Source: Nocardia uniformis NBRC 13702
GTDB lineage: Bacteria > Actinomycetota > Actinomycetes > Mycobacteriales > Mycobacteriaceae
Assembly: GCF_001613345.1 (NCBI RefSeq)
Contig: NZ_BDCE01000077.1
Coordinates: forward strand, 1 to 64,000
Direction: 5' to 3'
Length of the DNA: 64,000 nucleotides
Below, one piece after another: positions 32,890 to 43,500 of the stretch. The notes under the pieces were generated by a model. That model was not told the origin of the DNA. It ran no database searches and saw only the letters and a program-made list of their open reading frames with translations. Both the position numbers and the translations under genes were made by a program. The number at the start of each line of letters is the position of its first letter. Positions within the stretch are counted from its first letter, which is position 1.

Positions 32890-33639
32890 ATGGTTCCCAG
32901 CGCGGAAGGATTCCACATCAAGTACACCGCCCTTCGAATTACCCGAGTCGTCGCGACCCTCGCGTTCGTGGTCAGCGCTGCGGCCACGGCCTCGGCCCAG
33001 GAGCCTGCCGGGCTGGCTCTGGCGCCGGTACCGAACACGGTGCTCGCCTCCGACGACTTCAACCGTGCGGAACTGGGGCCGAACTGGGTCACCGTCGGCG
33101 GCGGCGATCTATACCTGAACAACGGTCAGATCAGCGGCGTCGGCACACCGTCGGTTCCGCTCTCCTTCGCCTACTGGGCCGAACCGTCACCGAGCGCCAC
33201 GCAGGAGGTCAGCGCGAACGTTCGCTGGTCGGGACAGAACCCGGCACATTCGGCCGCGGCGGTCGTGCTTCGAGCGAACCCGTCCCGCATCCCCGCGGCC
33301 GGCGCGAGCGGCGTCCAGTTCTGGTTCGTCGACAACCTCATGGGAATCATGTACGAGGACCCGGACGTTCCACTGAAGTTCCGTCCGGCGCTGGGCACCG
33401 AGAGTTACGTCCCGACCGCCAAGTTCCCGGAGAACGCTCAGATCACGCTGCGCGCCGTCGGCACGACGTACACCGCCTACGTCAACGGCACCCAGGTTCT
33501 GCAAGGAACCGTGCCAGAATCGGTCGTACCTCTCTCACAGCGCACCATGGGCGTGCAGATCCAGGACGACAGCATGGTCGCCGACGGTGGTGAGCCGCCG
33601 GCGGACTTCGACGACTGGGTCGCGCGGTACGCCGCCTGA
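32890..33639 (+). CDS. Secreted protein with a concanavalin-like (LamG-type) domain
   Basis: A 249-residue exported protein: signal helix VVATLAFVVSAAATASA, cleaved near AQE. The mature part opens VLASDDFNRAELGPNWVTVGG and continues with alternating strands (FAYWAEPSPSATQEVSANVRW, AAVVLRAN, GVQFWFVDN, ITLRAVGTTYTAYVNGTQVL, RTMGVQIQDD), the pattern of jelly-roll carbohydrate-binding/LamG-like domains. It might bind a glycan at the surface (inference). No catalytic motif is visible. Start: ATG 32890 is the best in-frame choice, but a ribosome site is not obvious. Confidence 0.7.
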   Translation: MVPSAEGFHIKYTALRITRVVATLAFVVSAAATASAQEPAGLALAPVPNTVLASDDFNRAELGPNWVTVGGGDLYLNNGQISGVGTPSVPLSFAYWAEPSPSATQEVSANVRWSGQNPAHSAAAVVLRANPSRIPAAGASGVQFWFVDNLMGIMYEDPDVPLKFRPALGTESYVPTAKFPENAQITLRAVGTTYTAYVNGTQVLQGTVPESVVPLSQRTMGVQIQDDSMVADGGEPPADFDDWVARYAA

Positions 33640-34060
33640 ACCTCACGATCGCAGTCCCGTTCTGGAGTCGAACACCTTCCGTGACAACTGCTTTCACCCG
33701 GGCTGTGCAGCGCGTCCGCCGCCCGGACGACCGGGAACAAACCTGATCCGATCTGTGCAGACGGCCCATGACTGGGTATCCGAGCGGGTGTGCGCAGAAA
33801 CGCGATAGCCGCCTCAGCCGCACCACTGGCACTGCTGCTGCCATCCTGCGATTTCGTCGGCGAGGGGGGACACGCTCCCGCAGTCCACCCAACCGGCCCC
33901 CAGCACCCCGACCACACCTCGGGCGACCATCACTTCGCCCACACCATTGCTACCCAGCACGACCGGGCTCGGCTGGCGCGTCCCGGTGCGCGGCGCACTC
34001 ACCGATTGTCTTGCCAGCGGGACGTCAGGAGTCCGGTTATCACAGGTTCCTGAACCCGGA
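33640..34060. other. Intergenic region with a broken lipoprotein-like frame
   Basis: About 420 bases between convergent genes. A GTG at 33790 opens a frame RRNAIAASAAPLALLLPSCDF, which looks like a lipobox start, but it soon loses coding character; the downstream Pro/Thr-rich sequence is open in another frame. It may be a decayed lipoprotein gene; not scored as a gene. Confidence 0.3.
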
Positions 34061-34645
34061 TCAGCCCCGGCCCAACCGCGCCCTGATACTGGGTCCCGGC
34101 TTGTCCGGACGCCGGAAAGGCTTCCGTAGCAGCCCGATCAGCACCGCGATACCGCCGATACCGAACAGCAGCCCGAGGATCAGGCAGAAACCGCCCATGA
34201 AGACGGCGGTGAAGAGGTTGCCACCCCAGGCCGCGCCACGCTCGTAGGCCTGATCCTCGCGGCTGGGGGAATTCCAGCTGTCCGGATTGCCGACGACGAG
34301 CTCCGCCGCGACCCGACTGCCCGGTGTGCAGGAGTGGACGTGCACATAGATGTCCTTCCGGACCGGCCCGCCGTTCTCGGGAGTGAATTCTCCCCGGCAG
34401 ATACCTCCGGAGGTCCGCCTGGTGGCACGCTTTCTCTCGGTGACGGTGACGGTTCCCGCGCCATCACCGCGCCCGGCCCAGGACGCGGTCAGCGCACGGA
34501 CGCTGTGCCCGGACAGATCCACGAGTGCGTGGAGGAAGAAGTAGGAGACGGCCACACAAACCAACGTCAGGGTCAGCGCGACGACCCGTTCAGTGCGGGT
34601 GTGCGTGGTCTTGCGGCGCGGTGTCCACGAAGCTCTCTCCGGCAC
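34061..34645 (-). CDS. Two-helix membrane protein
   Basis: A 194-residue protein with a basic N-terminus (RRKTTHTRTER), a first membrane helix VVALTLTLVCVAVSYFFLHAL (about residues 21-41), an extracytoplasmic domain with two Cys (GICRGEF and HVHSCTPG, probably disulfide-linked), and a second helix FMGGFCLILGLLFGIGGIAVLIGLL near residue 155, ending in a basic tail. The layout resembles DUF3592-like actinobacterial proteins. Function is unknown. GTG 34645 has GGGGGA 8 bases upstream. Confidence 0.75.
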   Translation of the reverse strand: MPERASWTPRRKTTHTRTERVVALTLTLVCVAVSYFFLHALVDLSGHSVRALTASWAGRGDGAGTVTVTERKRATRRTSGGICRGEFTPENGGPVRKDIYVHVHSCTPGSRVAAELVVGNPDSWNSPSREDQAYERGAAWGGNLFTAVFMGGFCLILGLLFGIGGIAVLIGLLRKPFRRPDKPGPSIRARLGRG

Positions 34646-34950
34646 GAATCGGTCCCCCTCGACTGGCGTTGTGCGCCTGACGCTTTCGCCGCAGGTACCA
34701 GCACACGACGTTCCGCTACGCCCCGAGCACAGCTACGGGTGGTCTTCGGACCTGCTGTTCAACGCTGTTCCAGCGGCGCGTGTGCGACGCGAAACCCTGA
34801 GCGTAACCGGCCCGAATTCGGTTGCTGGACAACACTGATGCCTCGGTCGTCCTCGCGGAGATCGACGGACGGCAAGCGTTCCTTCGGTCGCATGGCGGCC
34901 GAGCGACGCTCGCGGGAGTGCCCGACAGCCGACAACCTGTCGCACAGGCA
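34646..34950. other. Intergenic region without a supported gene
   Basis: About 305 bases beside the degenerate GMC/PucR locus. Frames here are open by chance and show no recognisable domain. Confidence 0.4.
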
Positions 34951-35774
34951 TCAAATCGTGTGCTCACCGGGTGTCCGGAGCAACCATGCCTGCAACGTCA
35001 CGTACAGCAGGGCCGCGCCGGCGGGTACCGCGAACGCCGCGCCGGTGAGCTTCTCGATTCGCTCGAGACGGTGCAGAACTGTATTGCGGTGCAGGTGCAG
35101 ACGCTTCCCGACGGCTGCGGTCGAGCCCCGGAACTCGAACCACGCCAGCGCGGTTCGGACGAGGGCGTCGGTGTCATCGGGATGGAGTCCGTCGAATGCG
35201 GTGATCGTGTCGGCGAGGACGTCGGCAGCGAGCTCGGGTTGGGCCGCGATCAGCGCGCGCAGCTGCGCGTCGACCACCGAAGCCGCGTCCAATCCCATGC
35301 GAGCGGTGCCGATTTGATGGTGGCCGCTGACCACCGTCGCACGGGCGTGGTCGCGCAGCTGTTCGCGGCTACGGAGTCCCGGGCCCGGGATCGCCTCGAC
35401 GTCGATCCACTCGTACAGCGCCTCCTGCGCGGCGATCTCGCGGAGCAGCTCCAGATTGTCGACCAGTGTTTCCAGGTCGCGCGGGTCGGAGAACACCCGC
35501 GGGTCGTAGCGCGGAGCGTCGGTGGGATCAGCTGAGCGCAAACGCATCTCGCCACGGCTGTAGGGGTGCAGAAGTTGCGCGACCAGCGGATACACCCACG
35601 ACAGGAACAGGGGCTGAATGTCCGGCGCGATGAGGCCCGGCCGGGTGGTGGCGAACAGCTGCGCTTCCAGGCCCTGGGCGGCCCATGCGGGCGTCGGCTG
35701 TCCTGCGTCGACAAGCCGGCGAGCCAGCACCGCTCCGAGGAACCGGCGCCAACAATGATGTAGTCGTGCGTCAC
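34951..35774 (-). pseudogene. GMC oxidoreductase remnant fused to a PucR-type HTH
   Basis: From GTG 35774 the minus strand reads THDYIIVGAGSS, the FAD-binding start of a GMC oxidoreductase. A frame change gives AVLARRLVDAG; then homology jumps to the GMC C-terminal half (FLSWVYPLVAQLLHPYSRGEMRL, SGHHQIGTARMG, SVVDAQLR). Most of the enzyme core is missing. At about 35250 the same frame passes straight into a PucR/CdaR C-terminal regulator (ALIAAQPELAADVLADTITAF, WFEFRGSTAAVGKRLHLHRNTVLHRLERIEKLTG). So two partial genes are joined by deletion: a chimera of about 200 residues would be open from the second frame but lacks FAD- and effector-binding parts. Confidence 0.8.
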
Positions 35775-35930
35775 AGCACCCTTTCAGTCGTTCGGGTTTG
35801 CCCCGATCGGCGCCCTGTGCGAGCACCGCGACGAAGACTGGCTCCCGCGACTCAAAAGGAACTGAAAGATCTCAGAATTCGCAGTTCAGGTGCTTGCCCG
35901 CTGAGCCGGGTCGGTACCGGGACCCGCAGC

Positions 35931-35971
35931 CCGCGGCCCGCGGCCCGCGGCCCGCGGCCCGCGGCCCGCGG
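35931..35971. repeat. Tandem heptamer (CCGCGGC)n, about 6 copies
   Basis: The 7-base unit CCGCGGC repeats almost six times without a mismatch in the gene-free stretch 35775-36108, between two decayed genes. Such repeats are prone to slippage and copy-number change between strains. Confidence 0.9.
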
Positions 35972-36108
35972 ACACAGCCCATACGGATTCCCGGCGGATC
36001 CGACGTGAATCGAGCTCTCGTTCGAACCGACCGCAGCAGAGCCGGACTATCCGCATCTCATCGAAAACGAGAGCGTGCACCTGCGAGCCGCACAGATGTT
36101 GCGGCATG

Positions 36109-36355
36109 CACGCTGATCTACGGCGACGACTCCATGGCCCTACCCATCGCCGGACGCAGCCGAAAGCTCCGCGCCCGAGATTGGACCGCCTTCGCCGCCG
36201 AGATCGGATTGCCTGAGCGAGCCGCCATGTCGGCCCGCGAACTCGCCCTCAATGCCGCCGCATCAGTCGCGTTCACCGAACTACCGTTCCATGATTCACC
36301 GCTCCGTATGGTTGAACGCGAACTGCGGCGGCGCCGAATGGAACTCGCTCAATAG
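36109..36355 (+). pseudogene. C-terminal fragment of a HipA-like kinase toxin
   Basis: The plus-strand frame reads YGDDSMALPIAGRSRKLRARDW, then FAAEIGLPERAAMSARELALNAAA and ends PLRMVERELRRRRMEL. This matches the C-terminal part of HipA-family kinases (MAL-I-GR-, -DW--FA---GL). The N-terminal and kinase-core segments are absent, and no HipB antitoxin gene is present, so it is a remnant. It lies beside the GMC/PucR chimera in the same decayed region. Confidence 0.6.
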
Positions 36356-36485
36356 GTTGTCCGGTCGCCGACGACCTGCTCTGGCACGGACTGCTCGGCC
36401 GCGTCCAGGCACACACCTGCCCTTGCGATGTGGAGGCTGGAGCGAGCCGCCAGGCCTCGGACCGCGTCATCGAGGCCCATTCCAC

Positions 36486-36504
36486 TTAGGTTAGGCTCAC
36501 TTGA
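36486..36504 (+). promoter_or_regulatory. IdeR/DmdR-type iron box
   Basis: TTAGGTTAGGCTCACTTGA matches the consensus TTAGGTTAGGCTAACCTAA at 16 of 19 positions. It lies 30 bases upstream of the formyltransferase ATG, a repression position for Fe(II)-IdeR. Confidence 0.85.
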
Positions 36505-36533
36505 AACTAGGTATCAGAAAGGTGGGCCCCTGC

Positions 36534-37472
36534 ATGCGAGTAGTCACGTTCGGCTTCCAGACCTGGGGGCGCAGGACACTGCAGGCTCTCATCGATTCCC
36601 GTCACGAGGTCGTCCTCGCGGTCACCCATCCCGCCAGCGCATCCTCGTACAAGGCGATCTGGAACGATTCGGTGGAGGAACTGGCGCGCGAACGCGGCAT
36701 TCCGGTGCATCTGACCGAGCGCGCCGACGCGGAGACCATCGATCTGGTCAAGCGGGCCGAGCCCGACATCATCGTGGTGAACAGCTGGTACACCTGGATG
36801 CCCGCCGAGCTGTACGCGATGCCCCCGCACGGCACGGTGAATCTGCACGATTCGCTGCTGCCCAAGTTCACCGGGTTCTCACCGGTGTTGTGGGCGCTGA
36901 TCAGCGGTGAGACCGAAACCGGTCTGACGGTTCACCGGATGGACGACAGTCTGGACACCGGCGACATTCTCGTGCAGAAGTCACTCCCGATCGGACCCAC
37001 CGCCACCGGCACCGAACTGGTGCTCGCCGGGATGGACCTCATTCCCGAGGCAGTGGACGAGGCCTTGACCGCCATCGAGAACGGGACGGCGGTCTGGCGG
37101 CCGCAGGACCGGACCGAGCGCACCTACTTCCACAAGCGCGCCGATATCGACAGCCGCATCGACTGGACGTGGTCGGCCGTCGATCTGGAACGGTTCGTCC
37201 GCGCGCTGTCGGCCCCCTACCCGCCCGCCTACAGCTACTACCGCGGCCAGCGAGTCGAGATCCTCGCCAGCCGCATCTCCGACTACCGATTCGGCGGCAC
37301 CCCCGGCCGCGTGGTCGTGGTCGACGGCCAGGCCGCGGTCGTCTGCGGTCGCGACAGCTTCCGAGGCGGTAACCACGCCCTGGTGGTCACCGCCCTCCGC
37401 GACGCCGAAGGCCGCGAGCACGATCCCGCCGAATTCTTTTCCCGGGGTGGATACCTCACCGATTCGGAATAG
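36534..37472 (+). CDS. Siderophore N-formyltransferase (FxbA-like)
   Basis: A 312-residue formyltransferase related to methionyl-tRNA formyltransferase but of the siderophore branch (FxbA of exochelin, and those of other formyl-hydroxyornithine siderophores). The N10-formyl-THF site is intact: NLHDSLLPKFTGFSP gives the Asn-His pair, and LTVHRMDDSLDTGDIL gives the Asp. The N-terminal strand VVTFGFQTWGRRTLQALI is typical of FxbA-like proteins. It should formylate the delta-N of (hydroxy)ornithine using N10-formyl-THF. Start: ATG 36534, with AAGGTGG upstream. An iron box precedes it and the NRPS gene converges on it. Confidence 0.85.
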   Translation: MRVVTFGFQTWGRRTLQALIDSRHEVVLAVTHPASASSYKAIWNDSVEELARERGIPVHLTERADAETIDLVKRAEPDIIVVNSWYTWMPAELYAMPPHGTVNLHDSLLPKFTGFSPVLWALISGETETGLTVHRMDDSLDTGDILVQKSLPIGPTATGTELVLAGMDLIPEAVDEALTAIENGTAVWRPQDRTERTYFHKRADIDSRIDWTWSAVDLERFVRALSAPYPPAYSYYRGQRVEILASRISDYRFGGTPGRVVVVDGQAAVVCGRDSFRGGNHALVVTALRDAEGREHDPAEFFSRGGYLTDSE

Positions 37473-37508
37473 CCGCCGCACGCGGGTTTCGAATCCCGTT
37501 GGTCGCCC

Positions 37509-37538
37509 GCCCCCGCCGATCTGGGATTCGGTGGGGGC
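37509..37538. terminator. Bidirectional terminator between formyltransferase and NRPS genes
   Basis: GCCCCCGCCGA / TCGGTGGGGGC stem (10 of 11 pairs) with an 8-base loop, between the convergent stops at 37472 and 37562. Confidence 0.7.
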
Positions 37539-37561
37539 GTATCGCGTTCCGGCCCAGCCGG

Positions 37562-40500
37562 TTACGCCACCGCGGGCAGCAGTCCGGCGGTCACGAAACC
37601 CGTCACATAGCGGTCCAGCACCGCGGTATCGATTGCCGGGCAGGTCAATCCGGCCGCGACCAGCACCGGACGGGTCCGCGCATCGGTGACCAGCAGATCG
37701 GCGGCCCCACCGAGGAAGTTCTCCGCCAACAGTGCCGACCGCAGCAGGTCGGCGTGCCCGGACACCAGGCCGCCGACCCGGTCGGCGAGCAGATCCGCGG
37801 CCCGTGCGGTATCGACCATGTCGATCCGGTACCCCTTGGCGCGCACCACATCCACTATGTCGGTGACCTTGGTCGGCGCCGAGTTGACCAGATGATAGGT
37901 CTGTCCGTGCGCCGACCGGGTGGTGGCGAGCGTGACGATGGCGCGAGCGATGTAATCCGCCGGCGCCAGCGTGACCTGGGCGTCACCGAGATCGGGACAC
38001 ACTCCCAGATGGGCGGCGGTACGGATGAGGGTCCAGAACGAATCGTCCTCCGGGATCACCCCGCTGGAGGTGGCGCCCGACACCAGACCCGGCCGGTGCA
38101 CCACCACCGGCAGTCCACGTTCCCCCGCGGCCCGAACCAGTTGTTCGGCAACCCATTTGCTGGCCAGATAACCGTGCTGTGGCACCTGCTCCGCCCCGAT
38201 CACGCTGACCTCGGTGACCGCGGTGGCGCTGTCGTGACCGGTGCCGACGGCCGCGGACACGGTGGAGACGAAATGCACCACCGAGACGCAGTGTTGAGCC
38301 GCCAGCCGCAGCACCTCCACGGTGCCCGCGACATTGGCTGCCCGCAGCGCCTCGTACGGTTCCAGGTGATTGACCCGGGCCCCGTTGTGCACGATCGTGT
38401 CCACCGTCGCGGCGAGCTCGTCGAACATCGATTCGGTCAGTCCCAGCCGAGGTTCGGCAAGATCGCCCAGCACCGGAACCACCCGGTCCAGTCCGTGCCC
38501 CGGCAGCTCGTAACGGGCCAGTGTCGCCGCTAACCGCGCCCGTCCGGCCTCCGCGTCAGCGGCCCGGACCAGGCAGTACACCGTTGCCGAGGTCCGCTCC
38601 AGCAGTTCGGCCAACAGGTGGGCGCCGACGAATCCGGTTGCGCCGGTGAGCAGAACGGTATCGAGAGCCGGGCCGCGACGATCGGTACCGCCGGGGACCG
38701 TGATCGCCGGATCGAGTACGCAGTCGGCGCTCAGCTGCTGAACCCACCGTTCCGGGGTCTGCTCGGCGGTCGCGTCCAGTGCGGCCACCAGGGCGCGCGG
38801 TGTGGGATTGTCGAACAGCAGCCGCGGCTCCACGTCCAGGCCCAGCTGGGCCCGCAGTTCCCCGCGCACCGTGAAAACCAGCAGCGACGTACCGCCGAGA
38901 TCGAAGAAGTTCTCGTCCACGGCGACCGCGGGACGGTCCAGCACGGCGGCGAACACCCGCGCTATCGCCTGCTCACGCGCTGTGGCACGGGCGGGCGGTA
39001 GCGCATGGTCCGGCGTCGCGGTGACGGGCGCGCGCAACCGTTGCCGGGCAATGGAATCGGTGGTCACCTCGGCGATCGGAACGCTCGGATCGGCCACCAG
39101 AGCACGCAGCAGCCGCACGTACTCGTCGGCGAACGCGCCGACGGTGCCTCGGTCGAACAGGTCCGTGGCGTACCGGAAGATCGCCGTGTATCCCGGTTGT
39201 TCCGGAATCTCCCGCAGCGTGAGGGCCAAATCGAAATGGGTGGTGCCCGGCTCGATGTCGAGCACGGTGGCTCGCACCTCGCCGAACGCCGCCGATACTG
39301 TTGCCGCGGGCAGGTTCTCGTACGAGAACACGGTCTGGAACAGCGGATTGCGGGTGTCGTCGCGGCGCGGATTGACCGCCTCGACAATGTGATCGAACGG
39401 CACGTCGGCGTGGTCCAGCGCCGCCAGCGTCGCCGTGCGGGCACGCGCCAGTACGGCGTCGAACGGTTCGGCAGGATCGATCGTGGCACGCACCGGCAAG
39501 GTATTGACGAACATGCCGATCAGTGGTTCGACCGCGGGATGGGTTCGTCCGGCGGTCGCGGTGCCGATAACTACGTCCTGCTCGGTGCTCGCCTGATGCA
39601 ACAACACCAGATAGACCGCGCACGTCACCATGTACGGTGTGACGCCGTACCGCCGGGCCACCTCGGCCACACCCTTCGCGGTGGTCGGGTCGATTGTGAA
39701 ATCGAGTGCGGCGCCGCGGGTTCCGTCGGTTCCCGGGATCCGAATCCGGTCGACCGGCAGCGCGAGCCGGTCCGGTGCGTCGGCCAGCGTGCGGGTCCAG
39801 TACGCCAGTTGCCGGGCGGACAGCGATCGAGGGTCACGACGGTCGCCGAGCCGGTGCTGCTGCCACGCCGTGTAATCGGCGTACTGCACCCGCAGCGGCT
39901 CCCAGTCGGGTGCGAGTCCGCGACTGCGGGCCGCGTATGCCGTGGTCAGATCCGTCACCAGTGGCCCCAGCGACCAACCGTCGGTGGCGATGTGATGAAC
40001 CACCAGCATCAGCACGTGTTCGTCGGCACCGAGCCGGAACAGGCGCACCCGGAACGGTAGTTGCCGGGTGAGATCGAACGGCTGCGCCGCGAACGCGCGC
40101 AGTTCGGGTTCGATGTCACGGTCCGCGGGCGGGATCACTGCATCGGGTACAGCGTGGTCGGAGCGCACTTCGACGGGCGCGAGGCCGTCGAGCAGGGCCT
40201 CGTCAGGTGAATGGATGCGAAGCCGGGGTTCGGTCCCGCTGCCGGGGTGGTCGCCACTCGGGTACGTGGTGCGCAGCACCTCGTGCCGATCGATCAGGTC
40301 GCCAACCGCGGCGGCGAGGGCCTCGGTGCGCAACGGCCCGCTCAGCCGCACCGCGATCGGCAGGTGATAGGCGGGCGACTCCGGATACAGCTGGTTGAGC
40401 AGCCACATGCGCAGCTGCGCGGGAGCGGGCGCCAACCGTTCCGGGCGTGTTCCGGCGACCGGTCCGGTGTCCCCGCCGCCCTGGTCGAGTCGGCGGGACA

Positions 40501-43500
40501 GCTCACCGACGGTGGGCGCGTCGAATACGGTCCGCACGGTGACGCCCAGGCGGGCGGCGACCCGGGTGGCCGATAGCGAGGTCCCGCCGAGTGCGAAGAA
40601 GTCGTCGGCCGTCCCGATCTGCGCGGTATCGGCGCGGTCGGTGCCGAGCACCGCGCGGAATGCGTCCGCCACCGCCTGTTCGGCGGCCGTGGCGGGGGCG
40701 ATGTACGAATCGCGACCGAAGGTCGGTGCGGGCAGTCGGCGGGTGTCGAGTTTGCCGTTCGCGGTGCGCGGCAGTTCCGGCACCGGCAGGTAGGCACTGG
40801 GCCGCAGGTATTTCGGGAGGGTCGCCGCGATCCGATCCCGAACAGCGTCGAGGTCGAGACGGTGTTCATAGGCTGCGACCAGGTAGGCGACCAAATGGGT
40901 GCCGCGGCTGTCCTGGTGTGCGGTGACCGCGGCGGCGGCGATTTCCGGCAGTGCGGTGAGCGCGGTTTCGATTTCCCCGGGTTCGATGCGATGCCCGCGC
41001 ACCTTGATCTGAAAGTCGCTGCGGCCGTGGTAGATCAGTTCGGGCTGGGCATCGAGGGTGATGGTGACGAGGTCGCCGGTGCGATACAGCCTTCCGCCCG
41101 GCGGGCCGAACGGGTCGGCGACGAAGCGGGCCGAGGTCAGCGCGGTCTTCCGGTGGTAGCCGCGGGCCAGTGCCGGTCCGCCCAGGTACAGCTCGCCGGT
41201 GACACCGGGCGGTACCGGCCGCAACCGGTGATCGAGGACCAGGGCGTGGAATCCGCGCAGTGGTGCGCCGATGGTGACCGGTCGGCCGGGCACCAGTTCG
41301 GCGATGGTGCCGATATCGGTGGCTTCGGTGGGCCCGTATCCGTTGCGCATCAACCGGTTCGGTGCCCACGCGTCGACCAGGTCGGCGCGGATCGCTTCGC
41401 CGCCCACGCCGAGCACGCGGAGTCCGGGCACGTCGGCGGGGTCGAGGGTGGCCAGGACGGCGGGTGTGATGATGGCGTTGGTGATGTTCTCGCGGCGGAT
41501 CAGCGCACTCAGGTCGGGCCCGGCGACCTGGTATTTGCCCGCGACGACCAGGGTTCCGGCCCCGGCGATACCGCACAGGATCTCACCGACCGCCATATCG
41601 AAACCCGGTGAGGCGTGGTGCAGTACGCGCGGTGTGCGGCCACGGCCCGGGGTGAGCTGGTACCGGTCGCGGCGTTCGGCGGCCAGATTCGCCAGCCCGC
41701 CATGGGTGACCAGCACACCTTTCGGGGCTCCGGTGGATCCGGAGGTGTAGATCAGGTAGGCGGGGTGGGTGCTGCGAGGGGTGGCCGGTCGCTCCGGCGC
41801 GGTGATCGGCGTGGAATCGTATTCGCTGGTGGCCGTGGGCGAATCGATGATCAGCCAGTGAATCTCGTCCGGGAGGCCGGGGCGCAGCGCGGCGGTGGTG
41901 ACACCCACCGGCGCGCCGCAATCGGAGAGAATGTGGGCGATCCGCTCCGGCGGATAGCCCGGGTCGATCGGAACGAATCCGGAACCGGTGCGGGTGATCG
42001 CCCAGATCGCCGCGACCGAGGCGTCGGATCGTTCCAGCACCATGGCGACCAGCACTTCCGGTCCCGCGCCGACGGCGAGCAGAGCTCGCGCGAGCCGGTT
42101 GGTGTGGGCATCGAATTCCCGGTAGGTCCAGCGGGTGTCGCCGAAGACGACGGCGGTGGCGTCCGAATCGACGGCGACCGCATCCTCGATCAGCTCGGCG
42201 AGGGTGGCGGGAGTGGTGGGCGTGGGCCCTCGCCACGGCACCAGGGTGCCGGTTTCGGCGGCCGTCAGTACCGGTAGTGCCGCGACCTCGGTGCTCGGGT
42301 CGGCGGTGCCGAAGGCGGTGAGGAATTCGGTGAATCGGCCCAGGTGCGCGGAGGCTTCAGCGGCGGAGTACCGGTTCCGGTTCAATTCCAATTCGATACG
42401 CAGTCGCCCCGCGCCGGGGTACACATTCAGCGCCAGATCCGCGACGGGCCCGGTGCACAGCAGGTGCAGGGTGCCCTGGGCCGCGCCGAGTTCGATACCG
42501 GTGCGGAAGTTCATAATGTTCACCGCCGGTCCGAATCCGGTTGCGGTGCTGGTGAATCCGGCGTCCCGAAGCATGTCGGCGCCACGGTATCGCTGATGCC
42601 GCAACGCCCCGCCGAGTTCCCGGCGGGCCGCGTCGATGACCGCGGCGATGGTGCCGGTCCCTGGTGCGCGCACCGGTACCACGTTGGCGATCATGCCCGC
42701 GCTGCGGCGCATGGCGGCGGTGGTGCGCGCGGTCATCGGCAGGCTCAGCGTCACCTCGTCGGTGCCGCTCATGCGGGCCAGGTAGGCGGCGAAGGCGGCG
42801 ACCACGACGGGAGCGTTACCACCGCTACCGGAGCGTTCGTTCAGGGCCGCGACGAGATCCGGTGCCAGATCGGTGCCCAGGATCAGCGGCAGCGGGTCGG
42901 GGTCCCCGGTGCGGGTGGCGAGGGTGGCAGGTTCGGGTAGGTCGACGAGTCGGTCGGCCCAGTATGCACGGTCGGTGTGATACCGCATGGAGTTCTCGTA
43001 GTCGGCTTGTGCGACGGAAAGCACTGTCGCGGAGTCGATCTCACTGGAGCCGGTCTTTTCCGTGCCATTCGCGGCCGGGGCCGGGTCGCGGCCGTCCAGA
43101 CGCGCGACGTAATGCTCGGCGGCCCGCTGTTGCAACCGCGTCGCGCCGTAGCCGTCCAGGGCCAGGTGATGGGCGCGGGTGTACAACAGGTGCCGGTCGG
43201 CGCCCAGTCGCAGGATCGCCGAGCTGATCGGCGGCATGGTGAGCGGGTCGAATTGACCGGCCTGATCGGTTCGCATCCAGGTGAGGGCGGCCGAGTGCGG
43301 CTCGGGGTCGGCGCTCAGGTCGATCAGGGCGGCGCTGTCGGCGAGCCCGGTGTCGACGACCTGGCCGATAACCCCGTCCCGGTCCACGAATCGGCGATAG
43401 GCACCGAGATCACGGGCGGCGCGGCGGCACGCTTCGACGTAGACATCGGGATCGAAGGGACCGCGCAGGTCGAGATATTGCGCGACAGCCAGCGGGATCG

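Noticed and set aside
33790..34053. Lipobox-like frame (LLLPSC)
   Set aside because: After about 25 residues it loses coding character and the Pro/Thr-rich continuation is in another frame; kept only as a note in the intergenic entry.
35931..35971. Possible CRISPR or origin repeat
   Set aside because: Seven-base units without spacers are a simple tandem repeat, not a CRISPR array; no DnaA boxes are seen.
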